A program made the translations under genes and the position numbers. Shown in pieces: positions 7,898 to 14,526 of a stretch of 15,272 bases of DNA. Numbering within the stretch: the stretch's first letter is position 1; each line of letters starts with the position of its first letter. Under the pieces are notes generated by a model, which was not told where the DNA came from, did not search any database, and saw only the letters and a program-made list of their open reading frames with translations. Source of the stretch: Bog-1181 sp964565765 (GTDB lineage: Bacteria; Oederibacteriota; PGYV01; Palsa-1178); contig CAZMGF010000054.1 of the NCBI GenBank assembly GCA_964565765.1, positions 1-15,272 on the forward strand, given 5' to 3'.

Positions 7898-9923
7898 TAT
7901 TTATTGCCTTTAAAAGCCCGAGCGCCTTTTCATTCCCCGGTGATACTTTCAGGATAGAGCTTATGCTTTCTTTCGCCCCTTTTAAGTTCCTCATCCTGTA
8001 ATAGGCCACCGCAAGGTTATAATAAGCGTCAATATATCCCGGGTCTATGGCTATTGCGCGCTGAGCGTATTCTATGGTCTTCTGGACATTTCCGAGCGCC
8101 CCGTAACAGGCCGAAAGCTGGCTTAGTATTGAGGCTCTCTGGCCTATCTTCTCCAGTGATTTCTCATAAAGAGCAGCCGCGTCGTCAAACTTCCCTGAAT
8201 TATAAAGAGAGTAACCCTCGGCTGTTATCGCTTTTTCCGAATAGGGGGATATTGCGTACATTTTATCCGACGTGAATTTCACCCCGGCTGGATCCTTTTT
8301 CATCGCATAAAAATTAAAAAGGCCGTAAAGCGATTCCCAGTTGCCTGGATTCAGGTCCACCGAGCGCTTATACGCGTCAAAAGATTTTTCATAATTTCCG
8401 TTTTTTTCCAGCTGTCCTGCGTAATACTGGGCTGTTTCGCTGTTGAAAGGATCCGCTCCGGAAGCCTTCTCCGCGTAACTGACCGCTTCATAGTTCCTGT
8501 TAAAATGCTCGGCTTCCTGAGCTTTTCTTAAATAAGCGTCACCCAAAAACGGGCCGAAAGAAAGCACGGCTCCCCCTATTAACGCCGCGCATAAAATGAC
8601 TGCGGCGTATCCGGTAAAGGCTCCGGTTTTTATCTCAATTATCCTGGTATCTTCCTGCATAAAAGAAGCAGCGGCGGCAAGCGCGTAAAATACGGCCGCT
8701 GTCGGCATTATCTGAAAAGGGAAATTAAAAAATGCATGGACAAGCATGGCCGCGGCTCCGGCGAGGATGCCCGCCGTAATGTACAGGTTTTCTCCCCCTT
8801 TTTTCAGGCGCTTGAGCCCCGTATAAAATATGAGCCAAAAAAAATAGAGCATCGCACCGCCGCCGAATATCCCGTACTCCGCGAAAAACTGGATAAAATC
8901 ATTGTGGGCGTGGCCCGACTTAAAGTAATCGCTCTGTATGAAAAAATCGGGCGTCAGCGATTTTGACTGATAATAAGAGTACTTGGAGGGGAAGTTTCCG
9001 GCGCCGGAACCCAGCAGAATATTATCGCCCGCGAGATAAAGCGAATTTTTCCAGAGCGACACCCTGATGCCGGCTGAATCATCCTTCAGTGATATAATAT
9101 CGGCAACCCTTTTTAAGGCCTCTTTATTTGAAAGAAAATATCCTCCCGCCGCCGCCATAAAAATAACAGCCGCCATTATAGCCGGAACTTTTATTTTTTT
9201 CCATTCGGCCGGAAGCCTTCTCATAATCATATATACAAAAAAGAGGGCGGAAATTAAGAAACCTATATAGGCCCCTCGTGTCTGGGACGCCAGAAGGGCT
9301 GCGCACATTACAAATACCTGGATAAAAAGGATGAATTTATTCAGCCTGTTCTTTGAATTCAGGAATGCCGCAAGTGCCGCCGGTATGACCGCTACCATGT
9401 GGCCGGCAAGAAAATTGGGATTTCCAAGGGTTGACGCGGCCCTTCCGTTAAAATTGGTTTTCCACGGAAGGAAATCCATACCGAGCGCCTGGACAAGGCC
9501 GTAAAACGCCATAATGGATGCCGGCATTATTATAAAAACCAGGACCTTTTCCAGATTACCCGGTTTCATGGCGGAGTAATATATAACCAGGTAAAAAACC
9601 ATCATTAAAGCCGCGTTAATCAGGACCCTCTCAAAAAACACGTGGTAATTAACAGCCGCAAATATACCGGCGATATTGGCCGCCATAAATACCGCAAAAG
9701 CGGCCGTATATGGTGTTTCAATCAGCGGAAAAGAGCCTCTAATGGCGCATAAAATTATAAAAATCAGCGCAAGCGCGCACAGGGAAAGTTTAAAAAAGAA
9801 TTTTTCCGCGCTCCAGAAAGGGTCGCTGCCAGCAGTGTAAAATACCAGCGGTGAAAATCCCAGGAAAAATAAAAGGGCTGTTTCAAATGCTTTTTTCAGA
9901 TAACCTGTAAAACGGTTCTCCAC
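7881..9923 (-). CDS. O-antigen ligase/polymerase-like membrane protein with C-terminal TPR domain
   Basis: Start chosen at the GTG at 9923 (680 residues) because AGGGAG lies six bases upstream and the frame's earlier GTG at 9977 falls inside the promoter. About ten or more transmembrane helices cover residues 12-460. The Wzy_C region is recognised by SQTRGAYIGF (R216), GSGAGNF (305-311) and the periplasmic-loop motif H338-A-H-N-D342 followed by AEYGIFGGG. Such enzymes transfer or polymerise lipid-linked glycans on the outer face of the inner membrane (WaaL, Wzy or PglL types). Residues 475-680 hold about five TPR units, a known fusion type that may bind acceptors or partners. It heads the glycosylation operon and overlaps the next gene by 17 bases. 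Ligase versus polymerase versus protein glycosyltransferase cannot be decided. Confidence 0.82.
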   Translation of the reverse strand: MENRFTGYLKKAFETALLFFLGFSPLVFYTAGSDPFWSAEKFFFKLSLCALALIFIILCAIRGSFPLIETPYTAAFAVFMAANIAGIFAAVNYHVFFERVLINAALMMVFYLVIYYSAMKPGNLEKVLVFIIMPASIMAFYGLVQALGMDFLPWKTNFNGRAASTLGNPNFLAGHMVAVIPAALAAFLNSKNRLNKFILFIQVFVMCAALLASQTRGAYIGFLISALFFVYMIMRRLPAEWKKIKVPAIMAAVIFMAAAGGYFLSNKEALKRVADIISLKDDSAGIRVSLWKNSLYLAGDNILLGSGAGNFPSKYSYYQSKSLTPDFFIQSDYFKSGHAHNDFIQFFAEYGIFGGGAMLYFFWLIFYTGLKRLKKGGENLYITAGILAGAAAMLVHAFFNFPFQIMPTAAVFYALAAAASFMQEDTRIIEIKTGAFTGYAAVILCAALIGGAVLSFGPFLGDAYLRKAQEAEHFNRNYEAVSYAEKASGADPFNSETAQYYAGQLEKNGNYEKSFDAYKRSVDLNPGNWESLYGLFNFYAMKKDPAGVKFTSDKMYAISPYSEKAITAEGYSLYNSGKFDDAAALYEKSLEKIGQRASILSQLSACYGALGNVQKTIEYAQRAIAIDPGYIDAYYNLAVAYYRMRNLKGAKESISSILKVSPGNEKALGLLKAINNANIK

Positions 9924-9945
9924 AATTTGCTCCCTTGGGCGCGGT

Positions 9946-9976
9946 TGATAAAATGATAAAACGGCTAATTTTATCA
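9946..9976. repeat. Triple TGATAAAA repeat around the -10 and start site
   Basis: On the plus strand TGATAAAA occurs in tandem at 9946-9953 and 9954-9961, and its exact reverse complement TTTTATCA lies at 9969-9976. The last copy is itself the extended -10 element. The inverted pair has a seven-base spacer and straddles the predicted start, so it could be an operator or a leader hairpin with eight A-T-rich pairs. Confidence 0.45.
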
Positions 9977-9996
9977 CTATATTGTGGATTTTTCAA
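9968..9996 (-). promoter_or_regulatory. Promoter of the glycosylation operon
   Basis: Minus-strand TTGAAA (9996-9991), one mismatch from TTGACA, then 17 bases, then TAAAAT (9973-9968), one mismatch from TATAAT. TG sits one base before the -10 box, giving an extended -10. The predicted start near 9961 gives a leader of about 38 bases to the GTG at 9923. This excludes the longer frame beginning at 9977, whose start would be upstream of transcription. Confidence 0.6.
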
Positions 9997-10015
9997 GCAA
10001 AAGGGGATTCCGGCT

Positions 10016-10465
10016 TCAGCGTTCTTTTTTTTCAACTTTTTTTCTGGCCTCTTCCCTTATTTTTGCCTTTTGTTCGGCAGTAGCGGCCTCATATCTTTTT
10101 TTGGCGTCTTTTAATTTTTCCCGCTGCTCCCGGGACATAGACGTCCATTTCCTGTATTTTTCCTTGACGGCTTCCTTCATACGCGGGGATAATTTTTCCC
10201 ATTCATGCAAAAATTTTTTCATTCTGGCCCTCTCAGCCGGGGGCAGATCCTCTATCTTTTTTCCGCCGTTGGCCAGATACTGCCTTATGCTGTCCGGCGA
10301 CTCGGTCACGCCGGTGTATGCGTCACGCGCATCGGCCTTTTGACTGTCGCTCATCTGGTCCCATTTTTGCGTTTTTTCCTGCCCCTGCTGTGGATCATTC
10401 CCCGCGGCGCACGCAGAAGCTATCGCCAGGACGAACAACGCTGTTATAAAAATATTTTTTTTCAT
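10016..10465 (-). CDS. Exported DUF3106-like small helical protein
   Basis: 149 residues with an N-terminal signal sequence (K2-K3 then a hydrophobic core to about residue 18). ACAAG near 18-22 allows signal peptidase I cleavage; C19 gives a poor lipobox, so a lipoprotein is less likely. The mature part is very charged and helical, with repeated units of the type M/L-S/P-x-x-x-R-x-x-hydrophobic (around MSDSQKAD, LPPAERARM, LSPRMKEAV, MSREQREKL). This fits DUF3106 and recalls CpxP/Spy-like periplasmic proteins in general shape only. It lies 21 bases after the anti-sigma gene with GGGAG nine bases before its ATG, so it may be a target or partner of the sigma/anti-sigma pair. Confidence 0.65.
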   Translation of the reverse strand: MKKNIFITALFVLAIASACAAGNDPQQGQEKTQKWDQMSDSQKADARDAYTGVTESPDSIRQYLANGGKKIEDLPPAERARMKKFLHEWEKLSPRMKEAVKEKYRKWTSMSREQREKLKDAKKRYEAATAEQKAKIREEARKKVEKKER

Positions 10466-10486
10466 ACTTTAAATCTCCCGCCGTTA

Positions 10487-10945
10487 TTAGTTTTCACTTA
10501 TTTTTTCGTAAAAATCGAGCCTTTCTATTACGTCAAGGTTCTGCAGCATTTCAGACTTTTCGGCAAAAGTTCTTTGCTGTTCAACGGCCTTCGCGTGGTA
10601 AAAAAATGTTATTACGGCTCCGGCCACCATTAATATAAGCGCCGCAGCGAGAATGGCTCCCGCCGGAAATTTTCCCCGTAAAAATTCAAACACGTCCATT
10701 CCTGTTTTTTTCTTTTTCTTCAGTTCTTTCATAATGGCCGAGCGCTGCATGTTCCATACATCAGCGGAAAAGTCCACTTTTAAGGACGCCCCTGCTTCCC
10801 TGACGGCCCTTAATCTTTCCAGTTCCGCCCTGCATCCGGGGCATCCGCTTATATGCGCCTCCAGGCCGTTTATATCCCCGCCCGGTTCAATCTCACCGTA
10901 TATATAATCAACAAGTGTTTCGCTTTTTATCCCGCATTTTTTCAT
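10487..10945 (-). CDS. Zinc-finger transmembrane anti-sigma factor
   Basis: 152 residues. The N-terminal cytoplasmic part has H31-x3-C35-x2-C38 (HISGCPGC), the zinc-binding anti-sigma (ZAS, zf-HC2) signature that wraps the partner ECF sigma. A charged linker (KKKKK around 76-80) precedes a single transmembrane helix (about 95-115), and a short extracytoplasmic tail of about 37 residues follows. The tail is probably a coiled helix, too short for a folded sensor domain, so signal sensing may involve proteolysis or a partner such as the next gene's product. It is coupled to the sigma gene through a four-base ATGA overlap. Confidence 0.87.
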   Translation of the reverse strand: MKKCGIKSETLVDYIYGEIEPGGDINGLEAHISGCPGCRAELERLRAVREAGASLKVDFSADVWNMQRSAIMKELKKKKKTGMDVFEFLRGKFPAGAILAAALILMVAGAVITFFYHAKAVEQQRTFAEKSEMLQNLDVIERLDFYEKISEN

Positions 10946-11529
10946 ATGACGCCTCTAATTTCATTTTTAATTTTCTCAACCGCCCTGTTCAGGTGTGACT
11001 TTACCGTGCCTTCCGATATATTCAGCACCTGCGCTATTTCGCGTATTTTTAACCCTTCATTATTTTTAAGTATAAATATCTGCCTCTGCGTGTCAGTTAA
11101 AACCGAGAGCGCCGACTTTAATTTATCCTTCAGGTCCCTTTTCTCGAAATCCTCCTCAATATTTATAACATCCTTTACCTCAAAGGTCCTGCCTCCATCC
11201 GGATCCTCATAATCCGAGAAATTGGCGGCCCTGCCCCTGGCCTTTTCACCCCGTTTGTAGTCGTAAAAAGAATTTATTACTATCCTGTAAAGGAAGGTCC
11301 AGAAGGTTGAATCCCCCCTGAATGAGGCTATCGACCTGATTGCCTTTATAAAAGCTTCCTGGGAAACATCCCATGCTGTGTCATAATTCAATGACATGCC
11401 GTAAGCCGTGTTGTATACCCTTTTCTGGTACTTTTTTATAAGTTCATCCATGGCGGCTTCACTTCCCTGCCTTATCTCTAAAATTATCTCCCTGTCTTCC
11501 CTGTGAGTATCGTTTTTCAATTTTTCCAT
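10942..11529 (-). CDS. RNA polymerase sigma factor, ECF (sigma-70 RpoE-like) family
   Basis: 195 residues, typical ECF length. Region sigma2 (about 28-93) is clear: YQKRVYNTAY, then DVSQEAFIKAIRSIASF and FWTFLYRIVINSFYDYKR, the motifs that melt and read the -10 element and bind core polymerase. A variable acidic linker (about 98-130) leads to sigma4 (about 138-188) with LTDTQRQIFILKNNEGL and the helix-turn-helix IREIAQVLNISEGTVKSHLNRAVEKIK, which reads the -35. The ATG start has AAGGG seven bases upstream. Its TGA overlaps the ATG of the anti-sigma gene (ATGA), a standard arrangement that keeps the pair at matched levels. The signal and regulon cannot be read from the sequence; the exported third gene suggests envelope stress. 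Confidence 0.93.
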   Translation of the reverse strand: MEKLKNDTHREDREIILEIRQGSEAAMDELIKKYQKRVYNTAYGMSLNYDTAWDVSQEAFIKAIRSIASFRGDSTFWTFLYRIVINSFYDYKRGEKARGRAANFSDYEDPDGGRTFEVKDVINIEEDFEKRDLKDKLKSALSVLTDTQRQIFILKNNEGLKIREIAQVLNISEGTVKSHLNRAVEKIKNEIRGVI

Positions 11530-11543
11530 TTTTATCCCTTATA

Positions 11544-11556
11544 TTTGACGGTCAAA
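11544..11556. promoter_or_regulatory. 13-base palindrome in the sigma-factor leader
   Basis: TTTGAC-G-GTCAAA is a perfect inverted repeat with six-base arms and a single centre base, 15 bases before the sigma gene's ATG. On the transcribed strand it contains CGTC, a core seen in many ECF -10 elements, but no matching AAC-type -35 was found at the right distance. It could be an operator for a dimeric regulator. Confidence 0.35.
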
Positions 11557-11577
11557 ACCTGTTTTTTGATTACATTT

Positions 11578-12030
11578 CTAAAAAAGTTTTTTCCACATTA
11601 TAAGCTCGTCATCCCTGTTGTCTATGGCCTTTTCACGGCGTGACACAACTCCAAACCCGTGCTTTTTATAGAGATTTACCGCCGCTTCATTTGACGCGCT
11701 GACTTCCAGGGTAATGCTCCCCAGCCCGCGGCGGAAGGCCTCGCCTTCAATGTGCCTTAAAAGCGCGGCTGCCGCGCCCTGGCGCCTGTATTCCGCAGAA
11801 ACCGCGATATTTATTATATGGACATAATCGGCGATAATATTGCCGCACGCGTAGGCCAGCAGCCGTCCGTTGGAATCGTCCGTGTAAATAACAAAAATGT
11901 TTATACCGGCGGATTGTTTTGAGAACTCGCAAATAAAACCGTTTTTATCCCACGGCTTTTTAAATGAGGTTTTTTCTATTTCCAGTATTGCCTCAAGGTC
12001 GCTTCTTCTGGCGTTTTTTACCAGGAACAT
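11578..12030 (-). CDS. rimI: RimI-like N-alpha-acetyltransferase (GNAT)
   Basis: 150 residues, the standard RimI length. One GNAT domain fills the protein: the N-terminal RRSDLEAILEIE with FKKPW (23-27) typical of RimI, the acetyl-CoA pyrophosphate loop Y81-R-R-Q-G-A-A (Q/R-x-x-G-x-A/G), the strand LEVSASNEAA with E109 at the general-base position, and LY121KKHGF with Tyr at the general-acid position. RimI acetylates the N-terminal Ala of ribosomal protein bS18; this homologue may do so or act on other N-termini. It begins 16 bases after the phosphodiesterase stop, with only a poor SD (AGGA about 14 bases upstream), so expression may rely on coupling or be low. Its link to cyclic-nucleotide signalling is only positional. 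Confidence 0.82.
   Translation of the reverse strand: MFLVKNARRSDLEAILEIEKTSFKKPWDKNGFICEFSKQSAGINIFVIYTDDSNGRLLAYACGNIIADYVHIINIAVSAEYRRQGAAAALLRHIEGEAFRRGLGSITLEVSASNEAAVNLYKKHGFGVVSRREKAIDNRDDELIMWKKLF
11597..11624 (-). promoter_or_regulatory. Candidate promoter of the ECF sigma operon inside rimI
   Basis: On the minus strand TAGACA (11624-11619), one mismatch from the -35 consensus, is followed after 16 bases by a perfect TATAAT (11602-11597). It lies in the last 50 bases of rimI, so the bases are also constrained by coding, and chance is possible. The predicted start near 11590 gives a leader of about 60 bases before the sigma gene. Confidence 0.4.
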
Positions 12031-12046
12031 AAGATGTTAAAATATC

Positions 12047-12820
12047 CTATATCTTGTAAGTAAGGCCGTCGTCCATTATGGTTATGTCGTAGCCTTTTAT
12101 TTTTTTTAATCCGCGCTTAATTTCCTTAATGTATTCGGGCTTGATGTGGTAAACAAATATTTTCGGCTTTTCAGGAAGAAGTTTTGCAAGCTGTTTTTCC
12201 AGGGTTCCCGGCGTCAAATGGCAGCTTGACTCGGCAAGAAATGCCACTTCATCCGGAAAAGCCAGTTCAATAAACGCCGCTTTGAGTTTTTTTCCGAGCT
12301 TTTTCCCCTGTTTCCATATTTCGTCCGTATCCTTTGTGTCCCCGCTGTATAAAATATAGCTGCTATTTTTGCCTATCAGATAGCCCACGGTCGGTATTGA
12401 GTGGTTAACCCCGACCGGCATGACCCTGTAACCGCAGGCGTCTATCCATTTCAGGGGTTCGACAGGCTCATACTTGAATACCGGCGACCCGCCGAAATTC
12501 TTTATGGAGGTAAAATCGGGCCATATAACACCGTTCATGATATTATTTTTTACCGCGTCCAGGGTAAACCGGGATCCGAATATCCTGACCGGGCCCGTCT
12601 TGTTGCTGACTATATTTACGGCATAAAAAGGGAGCGCGCCTATGTGATCCAGGTGCGCGTGTGAAATAAATGCCGCCTTTATTTTTCTCTGTTCCCTTAT
12701 ATCGGCGGAAAGCCCGACTGTCCCGGCGTCTATAAGTATTGAGCCGTCAAGCAGCAGTCCTGTCAGATTTCTCCCCGGCAGCTGGCCGCCGTAACAACCG
12801 AGCGTTTTAATTTTCATCAT
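12047..12820 (-). CDS. Class II-type 3',5'-cyclic nucleotide phosphodiesterase (MBL fold)
   Basis: 257 residues, cytoplasmic, no signal peptide. The metal-binding signature H54-A-H56-L-D58-H59 starts with the Ile-Ser-His-Ala-His-Leu-Asp-His-Ile order of the PDEase_II family. Further ligands or family marks are H140, SGD161T, the SSCH201LTP stretch, and YH225IKPEY near the end. The WPDFTSI stretch (100-106) and the C-terminal DDGLTY also fit the low-molecular-weight cAMP phosphodiesterase group (COG5212) rather than RNase Z. Expected reaction: hydrolysis of a 3',5'-cyclic nucleotide to the 5'-monophosphate. Its ATG-ATG start lies inside the end of the CHASE2/cyclase-like gene (14-base overlap) with GGGAGG six bases upstream, so the two are translationally coupled. 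This placement strongly suggests it controls the nucleotide sensed by the Crp-like regulator. Substrate identity is inferred. Confidence 0.78.
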   Translation of the reverse strand: MMKIKTLGCYGGQLPGRNLTGLLLDGSILIDAGTVGLSADIREQRKIKAAFISHAHLDHIGALPFYAVNIVSNKTGPVRIFGSRFTLDAVKNNIMNGVIWPDFTSIKNFGGSPVFKYEPVEPLKWIDACGYRVMPVGVNHSIPTVGYLIGKNSSYILYSGDTKDTDEIWKQGKKLGKKLKAAFIELAFPDEVAFLAESSCHLTPGTLEKQLAKLLPEKPKIFVYHIKPEYIKEIKRGLKKIKGYDITIMDDGLTYKI

Positions 12821-14519
12821 CTGTGCCCTCCCTCAAACCTGCTACGTTAAAAAGCAACGCGCCTGAAGCCGCCGAAATTTTCTGGAACTTGATGAAATTT
12901 ATGTATTTCTGTATGTCGCTTTCCGGAATTATTATATTGCGTTTTTTTTCAACTGATGCCGCGTCTTCTTTTGTGCCGTATTTTTTGTCAAGAACCCAGA
13001 GCGCGCCGTTAAGTTCAAATATAAAAACTTCGGAATAATTCAGGATAATATTAAATTTCAACCCCTCGAGTTTTTCCCTTAAATCCAGGGCCGCTTCAAC
13101 AACACGCCCGGGCCCGGCCGACTCTTCCGGAATAATTACCGCAATATCGCAGTTGTCGTGGTTCTTAATCAAAAATTCCCCGCATTTATTATATATTATT
13201 TCCCTGGTTTTTTCAAAATTTATTTTATATTTTTCCGCGTCAGCGGCGTCATCCGCTCCAAAAACTATATATATCACATATGCCTTCAGCCACGAATTTT
13301 TTATCCTTATATCGGAGTTCCTGGCCACGAATTTTTTCACCGCCCCGGGGTGCATGTACCTGGAAAACAGGTCCAGCCGTTTTTTTCTGTCATAACTTGA
13401 CCTGGCTCCCCTGAAATAATAAACCGGAAAGGACGCAAGAATATTAAGCGCCACGAAGAGCGGCGTATCAATATAAATATCCATGGATAGCAGCCATACC
13501 GACAAAAAGAATATGGCGCCGCACACAAAAATAAAAACCGCGCTTCCCGATAATAATTTAAGCTGCCTGTAGAGCACAAACAGAAGGGCGCACATCAATA
13601 TCGCGCATATATAATTTATCAACGGCGAGTATTTCACATATTTTCCCTGCATTATGCTGGCTATTGATGCCCCCAGGCTCATCATGCAGGAGCGTGTATT
13701 ATTCATGCTTTTCACTATTATTATCCTGTTGCTGAAGGATCCCTGCGGCGCTGCCATAAATTCTTTGAATGAATAAACTTTCGGCTCGTCCTTTAAGCGC
13801 CTTATTATCATCTCTCCGTCCCTTAATAAGGGCATGTCTATTATATCGCCAATTTTGAGCCTGCCGTCCTCAAATTTTATCCTGGTTTTGGGGAAACGGT
13901 AATACCTGCGTATGCCTTCCACCGCCGCGCTGACAAAAACGTTTCCGGAATACTTGAATATTACCGGTATCCTGTAAGGATAATACCCGTAATCCTCATA
14001 AAATCCGGCATCAGTAATGGAATACCATATCTTTTTTGACTCTACTTTTGTAAAGTTGTATTCATCAATATTTTTTGTCCCGGAAGTTTCCTTATAGTAG
14101 GAAAAAGCCGATATGTCGGCTGATGGCGGCGCTTTCAGCGACCGTCCGAGAAATACAACAGGAATTACATCCTGATTATCAGCAAGCTTTAGTATAAAAT
14201 TCCTGTAATCTTCCTTCATCGCCTTGATTTCATCAGGATTTATATTCTCAAGGTAATCCCCGGTTCTGGTGTTAAAAACCTGCGGCAGAAAAAGCACGGC
14301 GCAGTTTTCAATTGTTTTTACCCTGTCAAGAAAAGCCGGATAATCCTCAAGTGCAAAATCATCCTCAATAAAGGCTATTTTTTCCATGGATAGGGTGGAT
14401 GGCGAAAATTTCTGGAGCACGGAAAAGGTGTATGATTTTATTTCTTCGGAAAATAACAGATACCCCGCCGTAAGCGCGGCGGTAATAACAATAAAAAAGA
14501 AAAGCGCTGTTTTGCGCAC
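12807..14519 (-). CDS. CHASE2-like sensor with three TM helices and a degenerate class III cyclase domain
   Basis: 570 residues. An N-terminal membrane anchor (about 4-23) leads into an extracytoplasmic segment whose later part (about 185-297) follows the CHASE2 pattern: the stretch ending in DMPLLRDGEMIIR (229-240), then the RIIIVKS strand. Three membrane helices follow at about 299-318, 325-345 and 352-368, the classic CHASE2-TM3 layout. Residues 385-545 start with FSRYMHPGAVKKF, the usual lead-in to a class III adenylate/guanylate cyclase domain. The first metal site, normally F-x-D-I, reads VFGADDAAD (419-427), with Ala in the aligned Asp position. D458 may keep the second. The VNxAxR catalytic motif is not visible. 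It is probably a pseudo-cyclase acting as sensor or regulator. The GTG start has GAGG five bases upstream, overlapping the TGA stop of the regulator gene. Confidence 0.7.
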   Translation of the reverse strand: MRKTALFFFIVITAALTAGYLLFSEEIKSYTFSVLQKFSPSTLSMEKIAFIEDDFALEDYPAFLDRVKTIENCAVLFLPQVFNTRTGDYLENINPDEIKAMKEDYRNFILKLADNQDVIPVVFLGRSLKAPPSADISAFSYYKETSGTKNIDEYNFTKVESKKIWYSITDAGFYEDYGYYPYRIPVIFKYSGNVFVSAAVEGIRRYYRFPKTRIKFEDGRLKIGDIIDMPLLRDGEMIIRRLKDEPKVYSFKEFMAAPQGSFSNRIIIVKSMNNTRSCMMSLGASIASIMQGKYVKYSPLINYICAILMCALLFVLYRQLKLLSGSAVFIFVCGAIFFLSVWLLSMDIYIDTPLFVALNILASFPVYYFRGARSSYDRKKRLDLFSRYMHPGAVKKFVARNSDIRIKNSWLKAYVIYIVFGADDAADAEKYKINFEKTREIIYNKCGEFLIKNHDNCDIAVIIPEESAGPGRVVEAALDLREKLEGLKFNIILNYSEVFIFELNGALWVLDKKYGTKEDAASVEKKRNIIIPESDIQKYINFIKFQKISAASGALLFNVAGLREGTDDEN

Positions 14520-14526
14520 TTTAACC

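Noticed and set aside
2606..9923. Classical Wzx/Wzy O-antigen or capsule locus
   Set aside because: No flippase, chain-length regulator, ABC transporter or nucleotide-sugar synthesis set is visible; the TPR-rich layout differs.
9924..9977. Extra 18 N-terminal residues of the O-antigen-ligase-like frame, starting at the GTG at 9977
   Set aside because: The segment overlaps the -10 element and predicted start site, has no SD, and encodes a stretch unlike a membrane protein N-terminus; the GTG at 9923 has AGGGAG at ideal distance.
12047..12820. Annotation of the MBL protein as ribonuclease Z or a generic lactonase
   Set aside because: The HAHLDHIGAL signature, the WPDFT and SSCHLTP stretches, the C-terminal HIKPEY and the cyclic-nucleotide neighbours fit class II phosphodiesterases better, though no activity is proven.
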